Assembly (NCBI GenBank): GCA_947561395.2
Contig: OX387191.1
Coordinates: forward strand, 38,023,439 to 38,087,438
Length of the DNA stretch: 64,000 bases
Source: Buxus sempervirens
Taxonomy: Eukaryota; Streptophyta; Magnoliopsida; Buxales; Buxaceae
Direction of reading: 5' to 3'
Part shown: positions 12,561 to 24,996 of the stretch, one piece after another
Layout of the letters: each line of letters starts with the position of its first letter
How positions within the stretch are numbered: the stretch's first letter is position 1
Notes under the pieces: generated by a model
The model's database searches: none
The model's input: only the letters and a program-made list of their open reading frames with translations
Told to the model about the DNA's origin: nothing
Translations under genes and position numbers: made by a program

Positions 12561-13289
12561 TTCCTTGGTGTTTTTGTGGGGTTGTGGTTGTTATTGGAGA
12601 AGCCAGTGTGTCTAGTCAGTTTGTGCCTGTTACATGTTAGTTGACCATTCTTTACATAATGTATCCTCTTCATTGGGTGGTGTGAGGATTTTTGCAACAA
12701 CATGATGGGGGCGTTGTCCAGTTAGTTGAGCGTGAGTCTGCAAGCAATGGAAGTTTTTGCTGTAGAATGTGTATAATATAATTTCATTCATATTTAAGCC
12801 CCGTGTCCTGGAGGTAGCACACTGGGTTTAAGGATTGTCTGGGGAGGCAATTCTTGTAGCAGTTTTGGAGCTTGTATGTCCGTTATTTCATTTATTTTCT
12901 AAATATGATAAACCATTCAAATGAATTGTACAAGACTGGCCCTCCATCCCCCACTTCTTTGTTTCGACATTCTGCTCTCCGCAGGGGAAGGCAGCTTCAT
13001 GCAATTTGTGAATTGTTCTGTTGGCCGCTAGAAAAATGGCTTTTTCACTTCCCACAAGATAAACTGGGGAGGCAATTCTCTCTTTTTTTTTTATCTGAAG
13101 AAATGGATTTTCTGCATTTGTGGGTTCTCATTTTTGCTTCTTAATATGTTTTTCAATGAGTAGCTTGAATTATTATTCGACTTTCGTCTCTCTCTTATTT
13201 TCCTGGAGATTATTCCAAATTTTTTTGCTCACAGGTTATATAGGTGAATGAATGGGAGAACTAACAAAAATTTGCTTTGGTTGCAGGTG
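12561..13289 (+). other. importin-5 3' UTR and downstream sequence
   Basis: This follows the TAG stop. It is T-rich with no recognisable gene; the ORF-like stretch at 12872-13144 shows no family features. Confidence 0.5.
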
Positions 13290-13821
13290 TTACCTTCAGC
13301 GGCGGTAATAGCTACCGCCGCTAAAAGGTGCATAAACAATACCCTTTTTACCAGCGGACAACCTTACCACCGGTAAAGGCACGATTTTAATGTACATTAT
13401 GATATTTACCGACGGTAAATTCTACCGCCAGTCTTAGTTTAGCATCTGTACCGGCAATAAACGTTACCGTCGGTATTAGTTCAGCATATATACTGGCGGT
13501 AAACGTTACCATCGGTATTAGTTCAGTATCTATACCGGCGGTACTTTCTACCGCCGGTATTCATGTTATCATGACCGGCAGCATTAGTTACCGCCAGAAA
13601 AGGTCGTATACCGGCGGCAACTATTACCGCCGGTATTAGTTCATCTTTACCCGCGGTAATATTTACCGCCGATCAAGGTCACATTTACCGGCGGGATACA
13701 TGTCGTCGTGGTTTTGCACGAAATTCCGGCGGTAATATTTTACCACCGCTAATTCTATCACCGACTGCATCACCAGCGGCAGTAAGTCTTACCGCCGGTA
13801 AAAGTTATCTATTTTGTAGTG
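13290..13821. mobile_element. CACTA (En/Spm) transposon fragment, one terminus
   Basis: The right edge is TTTTGTAGTG (13812-13821), the inverse of the CACTACAAAA terminus of CACTA elements. Inside are about twenty copies of an ACCGGCGGTAA / TTACCGCCGGT motif in both orientations, the subterminal transposase-binding-repeat style of this superfamily. No matching left CACTA end or transposase is visible, so this is a truncated or non-autonomous piece. Confidence 0.7.
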
Positions 13822-13982
13822 AACTTTCTTGTAGAAAAAAAAACCACAAAAAGGATCAATATATATGCTTCCATCACCTATCTGATGGCTAGAATGATTG
13901 TGTGTTGAACAAATGCTTTTGGAACCTCCTTTAATTTCCTTTTGTTTTTTTTTTTCCTTCAATCCCCCTCCCTCTATCTCTT

Positions 13983-13986
<4 letters not shown>

Positions 13987-14043
<57 letters not shown>
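13987..14043. repeat. (GA)n microsatellite
   Basis: An uninterrupted run of about 28 GA units. It lies about 330 bp beyond the MYB stop codon. ORFs through it on either strand are artefacts. Confidence 0.95.
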
Positions 14044-14044
<1 letters not shown>

Positions 14045-14374
14045 ATCAGTTGACTGATTCCCATTTGACCTACAGTTGTGCTTGTAAGAAGAAACAAGAA
14101 AAGAGGACTAACAAACCTTTAATAGGTACAATAAAGACAAGGGTGTCCTCACTAGTGCTGCCATTCCGGTTTAGAAAAACCTAATAGATACCATCCATTC
14201 TTGTACATCTTAATAATTGAAAAAAGAGTCCTTGTCTCTCTTTCTCGATGACAATCGGTAAATTTTTTCCCTGGTTCAAAGTTGATATGAGGCTCCATAA
14301 AACAAAAAGATATGTATTCATTCAAGAAAGGTACTAAAAAGTTTGATATTACAAACAGCAAATAAGTGTCTTTT

Positions 14375-15840
14375 TCATTCACTCAGTATACCCCATGTTT
14401 CTATTTCTTTAAGTAGGTCTTCAAATCCTAAAAATATAATGTCATCATCAATCACACTTCCTTCATATTCAACATTCCTGTTTGTTTCCATCTTCTCCCC
14501 TTCCAACAAAAGACTCCTCCAAAATGATGATGTCTCTTCCCTTTCTCGCACTATACCTGTATCGCCTTCTACTACTTCTTCTTGTCTCTCTTCTTCTTGT
14601 TGTCTTTGATTTGGAGAATTTAACTCGGAAAATTCCCTTGAAGACTTGGAATTCATAGTTATAGTGCCACAGTGGTCAATGTTATGAGTGTTTGATAAGC
14701 TTGATATGTTCTTGTTCTCTGATACAAGCTTCTTGCACAAGTGGCAATTCCAATAGTTTTTAATGTCATTGGCTGTTCTTCCAGGAATTCTACCTGCAAT
14801 CAGAGTCCATCTGCACAACCCAATTTGTTCCACATTTAGATACAATCATAGTTCCTAAAAGTGTTCTATAACAACATTAATGTATAAGCTTACATTGCTA
14901 AAAAAACGTAGGAATGCATCATTAATTAGTAATGGTGCTTCTTGAGGACACCATAATTGACTAAATGATCTCAGTCAAGCTATAATGCTCTTTAGCATTT
15001 CATAGCTCTAACTAATGCAAAAAATACTCTAATCAATAAAAAGCCTTTTGAGATTTTAGGTCACTAGATATATATACATATGGGTAAGGGTTGAGATCAT
15101 GCTTGATTGAATTTAGGTTTCTCAGGTGTATAATATTTATTATATACAATTATGCAGCAATGACTTTTTTTTTGGTGAAAATTATGCAGCAATGACAACC
15201 TATATTATCTTGAGCATGGTCATTGTATCACAAATCCCTTCCATGACTACGTGAACTATAAAATCAAATTAACTATCCAGAAAGAAAAACAGAAAAGAAA
15301 AACGAGAAAGAACTCTCCCTAGACTTGCCTGTTGCCCAAGAGCTTATGGAGTCTGATAATAAGATCAACTTCGTCGTCGGAAAAATTGCCTCGCTTGATG
15401 TTTGGCCGGAGATAATTTAACCATCTTAACCGGCAGCTCTTACGGCACCGATTAAGACCTGGAAAGCAAGGCAAAAGAAATCATTAACTGCCTCCTTTTT
15501 TATTTTTTATCTTTTTATTTAACTTGCCTTAATTGGGCATCCACAAGTATTGATTTTCTGACAAAGATGATCCCAACGAATCCCAAAAATGTGCAAAGTT
15601 TTTATTGATAGCTTCTCAAAAAAATTTCATTTTTGCTAAAGAAATTCCGAGGATTTGAAAGTATCTAAAGTTCCCAGAATCAAAATCAAAAACATGGATG
15701 GAAAAAGAGATTAATGGCTTGCCTGCTCTTTCAGGGATGTGCTTCCACTTTCCCTCTCCATACTTGTCAATGCATTTCTTCAGCAGTTTGTCTTCTTCTT
15801 TTGTCCAACTGCCTTTTCTCAGATAGGGGGAACGACCCAT
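14375..15840 (-). CDS. R2R3-MYB transcription factor, anthocyanin-activator type
   Basis: I read three exons on the - strand: 15840-15723, 15458-15329 and 14810-14375, giving about 227 residues. The start is the ATG at 15840 ([17 protein letters not shown]). R2 holds its three regularly spaced tryptophans; R3 has the usual first-position replacement and ends [13 protein letters not shown]. The R3 stretch [20 protein letters not shown] fits the bHLH-binding signature [DE]Lx2[RK]x3Lx6Lx3R, and ANDI resembles the ANDV signature of subgroup-6 MYBs. Such proteins join bHLH and WD40 partners in the nucleus to activate flavonoid/anthocyanin genes. The C-terminus is acidic, with [12 protein letters not shown] and FEDLLKEIE as possible activation motifs; I do not see the KPRPR motif of dicot subgroup 6. 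Intron positions are the two conserved R2R3 sites, but both donors are GC (CAG|GCAAG) rather than GT. The frame is open throughout, so the gene looks functional. Subgroup assignment is an inference. Confidence 0.88.
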
Positions 15841-16661
15841 ATCACTCGTCTAAATGTTCTTGCTCTAACTCAATTGCTTATCTCATTTCACATGCAGTGA
15901 TATATGGATCCACACTTTCCCATATCCAGATCTCTCTTTAACCTGCTTGTTATAAATCATCTCGACTACTGGAGCACGTGAATATATATATATATATATA
16001 TATGTTTTCTATATCTGCAACAGCTAGGCTTTTTTATATTATCGTACACTACTGGACCCCACTGGAACAACTATTCCTGGGTTAATTATTTTGCTACCCA
16101 CCAGTCCTACTAGTCTTTTGATCTTTTCCCCATTTTCTACTGGCTACAGCTAGCTAGTCTTTTACTATCTCTTTCTGATTTGTTTAGGACCCGAACCACT
16201 CACAGGATACATGTAAGAATCTGTTAGAGTAAATACATTTTTCTGACACCATGATGTAGTAAAATATGCAGGCTTTTCTATATCGGTCATTTAAGATGTT
16301 TGTAGATGAATGTTAAGTCGGTTCTAACTATGTGCGTCGACGGTCTAAGTTCAGTTTGTAATGTCTATAAAGGCATGAAGGGAATCATTTGTATCATGGC
16401 AAACATATGCATACAAACTCTCACTCTATCTAAGAGAGATATGGGCTCTCACCCGTATTGTTAGAGAGACATGAACTCTCAATTTTATCATTTATTTTTC
16501 TATATGAGAGAAACATGAGTTCTCAAACTTACAAATGTTATCAGAGCCTTTTGTAATAAAATTCTTACAGAATCAAAAAAAAAAAAAAAAAAGACTTTTT
16601 TTTTGTTTTAAACTTAATTTGGATATGTAAATTTTTCCAGGAAAACCTGCCCGTCCGAGCA
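15841..16661. promoter_or_regulatory. upstream region of the MYB gene
   Basis: Sequence 5' of the - strand MYB start. It holds an (AT)n run at about 15981-16003, no coding signal, and an A/T homopolymer cluster near 16577-16605. I cannot identify a specific TATA box or operator. Confidence 0.4.
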
Positions 16662-17296
16662 TGTAACGCCTCGAATCCGGTAGTTTTTTTTTTTCCTCAA
16701 CGGATCAGGGCATTACTTGAATTATAATAAAATAATTAAGAAACACAAGCATATGGGAAAAAAGTAATTCAGCATAAGTTATGAAACTTCTCTTTATTTC
16801 ATTATAATCCTTAAAATTCAATTACATCAAATTGAGCAAATATAAAAAGCAACTATAACTCACTATTTCTCAAAACACTCTGTTAGAATTCCAACTACTA
16901 CTCTTAGAAAAGAAATAAACTCCTACATCAATAACCTTTAAGATCTCTAAGTCCTCAAACCCGCTAGCCTTCTATTCCGCAGCTTCCTCTCCATTGATAC
17001 CTAAAACAAAACATTTGAAAACAAGGGTAAGATATAAAATCTCAGCAACTAGCAACAAGCATGCTAGAAACCACAATAATAACTTCCTTTAAAAGCACAA
17101 GTATGAGTTTACGAAAACCACTTTGATAAACCAACCAATTCAAGCATGATAACACCAAGCATGTAAGAATCATTCATATAAGGCATCCAAACAAATGTCT
17201 ATATCATAATAATATCACAAACAAATCCATACTTTACCTGTGCCAATACTTAACTAAAATTTACCATTACCTTTGCCATTTCTTGGCTAGAAACAC

Positions 17297-17635
17297 CAGC
17301 CATTAATTGGCTGAAGGTGCATGGCTATTAATTGGCTCAAGTGTAAAGAATCCTGGCCAATAATTGACCCAAAAGAACAAAAATACCGACCATTAATTGG
17401 CTCAAGGTTCACGGCCATTAATTGGCTCAAAGGAACAAGAATACCAGCCATTAATTGGCTCAAGGTGCATGGCCATTAATTGGCTCTAAAATGCAAAGAA
17501 TATTGGCCATTAATTTGCTTAAAGTGCATGGCCATTAATTGGCTCAAGTGCAAGGAATCCCAGCCATTAATTGGCTCAAAGGAATAATAATACCGGTCAT
17601 TAATTGGCTCAAAAAGTACGGCCATTAATTGGCTT
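17297..17635. repeat. 12-copy minisatellite of GGCCATTAATTGGCTCAA
   Basis: Twelve diverged copies with alternating spacers give an average period of about 28 bp. The core GCCATTAATTGGC is a near-palindrome with 4-bp arms GCCA/TGGC. It lies within the minus-oriented LTR. Confidence 0.85.
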
Positions 17636-18984
17636 AAAAACACGATCGATAACGGCTCACGTGCCATCCATTGGTTAAGGATACCTGTATAAGAAATAAT
17701 TTCCACAAGGTGCAATGCATACAATCATTTATACCTAACTATGAATACCATGTAATACATGAAGAATTGTATAATTAAATTCTAAACCATAATCTCATGC
17801 CAATATTAAATCAAATATAAGCTCAGCATTTCAAACATATCCAATCACCCCAAACATATATAGGAAACACAAGGAAACCAAACTAATATTCATAAGAGCA
17901 CGAAACCATATATTTGAGTACAAGAGCAAGACCAAACCCATGCTAAAATATGCCAAACAAAGAAATATATGCATAACAGATATATAGAGGTTGTAAACAA
18001 GCTAGAATACAACTATTTAACATGTCTAAATCAAAAGTGACATCCATTCAAACCTCTAAATCCACCAAAGAACCAAAATCTCCTTTTCACCAAAACGTAC
18101 CCAAATTCTTTATGAAAATCCAAATAATGTTTAGGCCAATGCAAACACTCTCAAAATACCCTAATTTAGTTGTTACATGAGTTGGAATCCCTCAAAAATC
18201 ATTTTAGAATCAAATTCTAGGTTAAATACTCAATTCTTGTAAATCTGGTATAGGGTGCTCAAGTGTTGATGGGCGGTATGTTAGGCGCTCGAGAAATCTT
18301 CAATTTCAAGTTTGGTCGCTCGAGATGGCACTCAAGCCACATCTCGGGCACTCGGTCTAATCACAATTTATGGGTTTCGGGTTCTAATTTTTCTAAAAAA
18401 ACACAGGCGAGACGCCTTTGATGGCACTCGAGCGTCAAAGGGCATTGATTTTTCTAATACGGCGCCTGGCCTGGCGCTTGAGCGCTGTGGCGGGCGTCCG
18501 TATAAATTTGGAAAATTCTGGGTTTTTCCTATATTTTGCGAATTTTCATTCTAAATCCAAATCACACTAAACCAACTCCCCAAATAACTTCTAAATCATG
18601 TAATATCATCTTTAAAACATGCTAGATCATTCCAAACAGATCAAAACAGGGATTCACAATTATTTTTAATCAAAACCTAAGAAAAATCCATTGTTTTTAA
18701 AACATGATTAACAATTTTCATAAATTTCTAATCTAACAAACATTTTACCATCAAGCATATCTAAATTCATCCAATCAATTCACTCAAAACCCTAATTTGA
18801 TGATTAATCTAGAAAACATATAATATCTTTAAAAGGGTTACTACTTTTACTACTTGCCTCAAAAACATGAAATCCTTCTTTTTCAGTGAACTTCAAAGTG
18901 CAGCCATCCCATGTTTCTGCTGTTATTGCACCACCCTAGGGATCTTTAAATCAAATCTCCACCGTTCAGATTTAAGAACTACCA

Positions 18985-19060
18985 GTCAGGAACAACAGGA
19001 ATTGAACCTACGAATTTGCCAATTATGAGTTGTGCGCTTAACCATTCAGCCATGGATGAT
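18985..19060 (-). pseudogene. trnI-CAU: plastid trnI-CAU relic
   Basis: On the - strand, ATGGCTGAATGGTTAAGCGC, then an anticodon arm with CTCATAA and the T arm GTAGGTTCAATTCC match plastid tRNA-Ile(CAU) as I remember it. One base of the D-loop A run is missing, and the 3' side of the acceptor stem does not pair with the 5' side. It is therefore a dead nuclear copy. Confidence 0.7.
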
Positions 19061-19184
19061 TAGCGGGGATCCTCGTACATTACATCGTGAATAAACAAAT
19101 TCCAATTGAAATTTTTAATTGATAATATTGATCCCCCCAAAAATGGATCTAATTGTACTTCACGCTCTAAATTATTGAACCGTT

Positions 19185-19523
19185 ATGGCAAGAAAAAGTT
19201 TGATTCAGAGGAAAAAGAAGAGGACAAAATTGGAACAAAAATATCATTTGATTCGTCAATCCTCAAAAAAAGAAATAAGCAAAGTTCCGTTGTTGAGTGA
19301 CAAATGGGAAATTCATGGAAAATTACAATCTCCACCATGTAATAGTGCACCTACACGTCTTCATCGATGTTGTTTTTCGACAGGAAGACCGAGAGCTAAC
19401 TATCAATACTTTGGGTTATCCGGACACATACTTCGTGAAATGGTTCATGGAAGTTTGTTGCCTTCAAATTTGGAGCCGATCCAACGGTTGGTTTGCTCTA
19501 GATCTCAGTTTGATGGTTGCTAG
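19185..19523 (+). pseudogene. rps14: plastid rps14 copy in the nucleus (NUPT)
   Basis: The frame starts [13 protein letters not shown] and continues with plastid S14 blocks [58 protein letters not shown] and MVHGSLLP. Plastid S14 is a 100-residue protein of the plastid 30S ribosome. Here the last few residues are replaced by unrelated sequence after about position 19460, and conserved Arg/Asp residues are altered, so it is a decayed transfer rather than a working gene. No transit-peptide sequence precedes it. It sits near a trnI-CAU relic although the two genes are not neighbours in typical plastid genomes. Confidence 0.88.
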
Positions 19524-20290
19524 TTGGAATTTTCTGCAACATGTATTTTCTCTAAAAGTGCCTTTATTTATCTCCTTTCTCTCTCTATATTTTCCTCCAA
19601 CCATGAGCACCTTTTTCTCCTCTTTTCTCCACACGTTTAAATTAGTAGGAAACCCAAAATCTTCTCTAAAGCCTTCCTTTTATAATCTCACCCAAATAGA
19701 AGTCCTAATTGGATTTGGAAGCTTTCTAAGTAACCCCACTTGCCCATCTTGTCTTAACTCCTTTCTAGCTCCTCTTTTAAGAATCCCATACAAAAGAAAC
19801 TCCTAATTTAGTTAATTTTCGTTAATTATTTCCCCTATTTTAAATATTACTAAAACACCAAAAAACTCATCGTTTTCCTCAACTCAAGGCTCGTTATTAA
19901 CCATAATTACCAATATGCTCTTCTCCCACTGATTGTGCTATAAATCTCACTATCTATATTCAAATCAAACCTAACTTAGGTCTAACTTAATTTATCAAGT
20001 CTAATAATCATTTCATTAATCTATTTAATAATTTAGCTAATTAGGGATTGAACAAATTAGCCTTTTCTTTAATTTAGTCATATTTAACTATTAACTTTTT
20101 TTCCAAAATTTCCAGATTTAATCTCCTTATTATTTTTTATCAATTATGCATCCCAAATTGATGAGAAATTTCCTAAATTATTATACTATATATTCAATCC
20201 CCAATTTACTTCAAATAAAATCATTAATCCTCTAAATATCCATATTTAATTCTTTTTATTTATTTTTTTCTGAAAATTTGGGATTTCACA

Positions 20291-21755
20291 GAGTTCACTC
20301 AATTAAAACCATGTTTAGGTGCCATTTGGCATTCTTTATGGCAATAGAATAATTTCTAGTTGGTAAAATATGTATTTGGTTAGGTGCATGAGTTTAAATT
20401 CCCAAAAGCTGCATCTTATCTGTGGAGCATAGCATCAAATTTTTTTTTTTAAATTTTATTTTCCACGACTAAAAATTGAATGGCTCCATACTATTTTTCA
20501 CAATCCAGATGACCTTGAGATGCAAGAAATTAACATATTGTTTCCAACATATATTTTCTGGCAGTTTCTCAATCTCTGAATGTAGTCAAAATGAAATTGA
20601 GAAAAATCCTATATTCCTTTAGAATAACCCTCAACCCCAATTTATGAATTTAAGGACAAAGTTTTGATTTTTTTTTTTTAACTAGTGACAAACTTTTAAA
20701 TAAGGATCTTTCATTTCTGCGATGGCAAACTTGTAATCATAAAAATCTAATAGTTTTTCGGGGCTTAAATATGGCCATAGCCAACCATTTTTTCAAAGTG
20801 GTTGGTATTATTCCAGGCTCAAATTTATAGTTTTACCACCATCTTAATTTGTTTTCCCTGTATCTTCTTCATTTTAGGTATTTTTGCATGTATTTTTTTC
20901 ACACTGTTTTCACCTCTTTATAATAAAAATCATTGATTTTCTGGGAAAATCGTCACTACAAAATTAATGATCATTTTACCCTCCAGTTCATTTCCTTCCT
21001 TTTTTTTGGGCCCGTTCTCATTTTCATTGTTTCTGCACACCTTTCTTTCAATTTCTTATGCATAATTTTGGTGTTTACACTATATGTGTTCACTAATGCC
21101 TTTTTGGATATTGGAATGAATTCTTGATCCAAAATAAATAAGAAATGAAGCATTAATTAGGAAGGTGTTTGGTAATGTTTTCAAAACGGATTTCACCATT
21201 TTTGAAAACAAAAACATGTTTGATATGCAGAGTTTTCAAATTGTATCGTATTTGAAAAAAAAAACGATTGAAAAACAAGGCTATTTTTAAAAAAAGAAAA
21301 TTTCAGTTTTTAAAACCCGCAAATCATGTTTTAGTGGCATTTTTGTAATTTGTTTTATTTTTTCTCCCCGATGTTTGTTTCTCTTCCTTGGCATGCTTGC
21401 AACTCTGTCATTTGTCTTCCTTTCAAACACAATAAACGAAGGTGAAATTCAGAAAATGAAGAAGAAATTCAATAAAAAAAAAGCAAAAATCCAATTTGAG
21501 GGCAATAGGTAGATCTGTTTTGATGGATGTGTGATAAGGTTGAAATGCAAAATGATCAAGAATTGGCAATATGTTCGATCTTGAAGTCCTAGATCCAGCA
21601 AAGGTGGAATCTCTACCCTAAATTCAGAAACTGCAGGTCAGTTTGCTTGATTAGATCAAAATTCACCATAAACGTCTTCTTGGATTTTGTTTCAACTTTC
21701 AACTGCAGAAATTTTTTATTTTGGAAACTGCAAGTCAATTTGCTTTATTATGTAT
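20291..21755. other. AT-rich intergenic stretch, nothing recognised
   Basis: T/A-rich sequence without a coding signal, terminal repeats or RNA gene that I can support. The ORF-like frames near 20933-21153 overlap on opposite strands and look random. Confidence 0.5.
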
Positions 21756-24700
21756 TGTAAGACCCCGGATTTTTTATTAGCCTAATATAAGGAATTTGTT
21801 AATATTATTAAAAATAAATAATGAGGGATAATTCAAGTAGTTGTGTCGCAAGGACAAGTTATGAATTTCAGAAAAGTCAGCTTAGGTGAATTAAAGTGAA
21901 TGATTCTTATATTATAATTGTAATATTTAAATAGATAATGTAAGATGAATTAAATAGATTTAAGTAAGTAAAGTTAGGATATAATTTCAGTATTTAATAA
22001 GTTTTAATTAATAATTTTTTTTAGCTATTTAGATGGTGTTGATATTGCATTTAAGTGGCTAAATAAATTATTAAGGGATGATAGGCTGTTGGTGTAGGTG
22101 ATATAGTGGTAGGGCACTACACTTGATCAAAATAGAAAGCAAATAGTCTTTTGTAACGTAAGGAAGTTGCTGATCAACAGCTCTCTCTCCAGGCGTTTCC
22201 AAACGTTACAATTTCAGAGAAGGCAAAACAGAGGTAACTTAGATCTAAGAGTTGGGAAGAGAGGAAAGAATTGCTTGAAAAAAAAAACAGAAGAAGAAAC
22301 ATTGGTGCTGTTAGAGAGTAGGCGTCCTATTCAGTTATAGTGGAGGTCGTTCAAAAGAAAACAAAAACACAGATTTAAAGCACTTCGTGAGGGATTGCTG
22401 GTAGTGGAAAACATCGGGTTTCACTGCTGTTTTTGCAGAAGTCGAACTCCAGCAAACAAGAGGTAAGTAGCCTTTCAAAATATCATGTTTTTCGTTGTGT
22501 TTGTGACAATGTAGAAATTAGATTTGACTGTAACAAATGCCCAGGTTCTGTTCATGTTTGGACGTCCAATCTTTGAGTGTTATTATTCTTCATTAGATTA
22601 AATTCTAGTTAGTTTAGAGATGTTATTTATAGGGTGTTAATCATGTTAGACATGTTTAGAATGGAAGCATTTGGTACAGAAATGAAGAACTAGAACCTAC
22701 CGCAAATTTGGAGAATGCAACAGCAAGTAGCATCTTCCATATTAGCATGATTTTCGTGTGGTTTGTGATCATCTAAAGATTTAGATTGTATTATTATTTT
22801 CTGTTAAATCAGTGAGTCATTCTCTTTGATGTTGAGCTTCAACATCAAAGAGGAAATGATTAGATTAAGCGTGAGTCATTCTTTTTCTCAATTTGATCCA
22901 TGAGTCATTTTCTGTTCATAGTGGATGTTTGAATCCATGAGTCATTTTGACATTGAAAATTCTGAACTGTCGCAAGTTGGCAGCATGTTGAGTGAGAAAA
23001 GTATGAAATGGACGTTTGAATCTGTGAGTCATTCAGACATTGAGAATTCTGAACTATCGCAAGTTAGCACCTTGATTACAGCATGATTCTTGTGGTTTTT
23101 AAGATCATATAAAGGGTAGATTTGTGTTTAAAGAAATTTCCAAGTTTCATTTACATTTTCGAGCGTTTGATGCTTAATAGTTGTATCATCTGGTTGGTTT
23201 ATTTTCTAAGGCGAATTATTGAGTTATTAAGATCATATGTGCTGGGTTGAAAGGTTTCATAAGGTTTGTTTTGGTTCATAATGGTAGAATGAGCTTTGGC
23301 CGCAAGTTTGGAGAATTACCAAGTTGAAACAAGAACTGGTGCCAACCTAATGGACCTGGCGCTAACCTCTTGAGAGGTTAGCACCAAACTCAAAAATAAA
23401 GGGGCGCTAAGGGAGTTGACCTGGCGTCAACCCTATCAGGTTAGCACCAAATCGAAATATTAACAGAAGTGCGGTTGTTGTAATTTTTCTTGTATGAACT
23501 TATTTTTAACATCTAAAACAAGTTTAAATGATTGGATTAAAGATGTTTAGCATTCCAATAAACATAGGTAGATTTTTGGTGAAGTAAATTATGAATTTGC
23601 CTTAGAGAATAATTCAGAAATTGGAAATAAATTGAGTGTAACAGTGGTAAATGCCAGAATAGAGGCTGAGAAAATCTGTTAGTGCTTTGAGGTGGTGTTT
23701 CTAATTTTTATATCAAACTATTGGTCTCTGTTATGACTTCTATTATTTTTTAAGACCTGGTTATCAAATGTGGATTTGAAAATAAGTGTGGTAAATCAAA
23801 GGGGATTATCGACTTGTCCATGGATATGAACTTAAGGCTCTTGTTGACTCATATAAATTTTGTTTATCATATTTTTGAAATAACCTAAATTCTGTTTTGA
23901 CCCGAAAAGTAAGAGAAATGGTTTCTTGACATATCATTGAATTCTTTTGAGGAAAGATATAGACTTTTACCGATTGTGCCAATTTTTATACACTTTTACT
24001 GTTGGATGCTTTTAGTGTGTATTTGAAATTGGATTTGGTATTCTTAACTATATATGTTGGTTTTTTTTTTTACTAAAGGTATGTTTTATGATAATCTTAC
24101 ACGGCATACGATATCTTTTGCCAAAGTACTAGGGCGAGACTTAGTGTGGATCCACAGTCGAGTTGTAGTGAATTTTGTATATTTTGTTTGGATTTAAGTC
24201 TAGGGTTCCTTCATGCGTTTCCTCCATGATGGAGAGGCCTTCCATGAGGGAAGTGCTGCAGCAACTCCATTTCCACCATGAGGGTGAGGTCACTTGAGTA
24301 TTTTCCGCCATGAAGGCGATGATATTGGATGTTTGAGCTATTGCAGTATTTCAACTGGATTGTTTGGAACACTAGTGCTTAGCCACATAAAATAGACAAA
24401 CTTCACGAGTCCCAATACATAAGATTTTCCAAATGTAATTGACGATGTATTTCCGAGATTAGACGGATTACCGTGGTTAATTGTCGTGTATTTTTAATCG
24501 TGCATGTTTTAGTACTGTTATAACTATATTATGTGCATGCATTGCTACTTGCTGAGATAGTCGTATCTCACTGTTTTGTTTTATTTTCAGATCTCAGAGA
24601 GGACGATACAGGGGGTATATGCTTGTTTTCAGGTGAGTTGGGGAAACCTTTTTAGTTGACTCTGATTAGATTATTGTTTACTTTCATGTTGTCTTTCACT

Positions 24701-24783
24701 CTGATAGTGATCTTGTGTGAAAATCTAACTCCTTGGGAACAAGTTACGGTTTATTTCACGTAACCCGGTTTTGGGGCGTTACA
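21756..24783 (+). repeat. 3.0-kb solo LTR, copy A
   Basis: It runs from TGTAAGACCCCGG to GGGGCGTTACA with a perfect 5-bp target duplication TGTAT at 21751-21755 and 24784-24788 and no internal retrotransposon domain. This is the product expected from LTR-LTR recombination. It is closely similar to 33703-36706, except in a middle zone (about 22100-23300). The family is probably Ty3/gypsy, judged by edge style. Confidence 0.85.
23358..23385. repeat. hairpin in solo LTR copy A
   Basis: Arms GCTAACCTC and GAGGTTAGC pair perfectly around a 4-base loop TTGA. The homologous site in copy B keeps the arms but has a different loop. Related half-sites (GGTTAGCACC) follow about 60 bp downstream. Confidence 0.8.
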
Positions 24784-24946
24784 TGTATCATTCTAAATCA
24801 GTGTCGCTTGACCCCATTAAAACTTGAGAGAGGTGACCTGCCTATTCTCAAAACAATCTAGAGTTGAAGCTCAAACAGAGAACCTCTATATTGATTATCA
24901 ACAAGATGAGGCTTATACATATCCTATGCATCCCTTTGAAAAGAAA

Positions 24947-24948
<2 letters not shown>

Positions 24949-24993
<45 letters not shown>
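24949..24993. repeat. (AG)n microsatellite
   Basis: A run of about 22 AG units. Confidence 0.95.

Positions 24994-24996
<3 letters not shown>

Larger units (their letters stand above)
16662..20290 (-). repeat. long minus-oriented LTR (probably solo), with nested plastid DNA
   Basis: Read on the - strand it begins TGTGAAATCCCAAATTTTC and ends GATTCGAGGCGTTACA, the typical edges of a plant gypsy LTR. Its start resembles the LTR starting at 26095 (shared CCCAAATTTT and TTTAGAGGATTAAT), so they are one family. A TATA-like TTATAAAAGGAAGG lies near 19675-19690 on the - strand, followed by a purine-rich leader. Flanks are GAGCA and GAGTT, only a partial target-duplication match, so the ends are less certain than for the other LTRs here. 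Inside are a minisatellite, GC-rich palindromes (18250-18510) and a plastid insert. Confidence 0.6.

Noticed and set aside
13789-14184. ORFs with Ser-Leu or Arg-Glu runs
   Set aside because: They are translations of the GA microsatellite.
19106-19300. Separate gene in another frame over rps14
   Set aside because: It is a shadow of the plastid rps14 frame.
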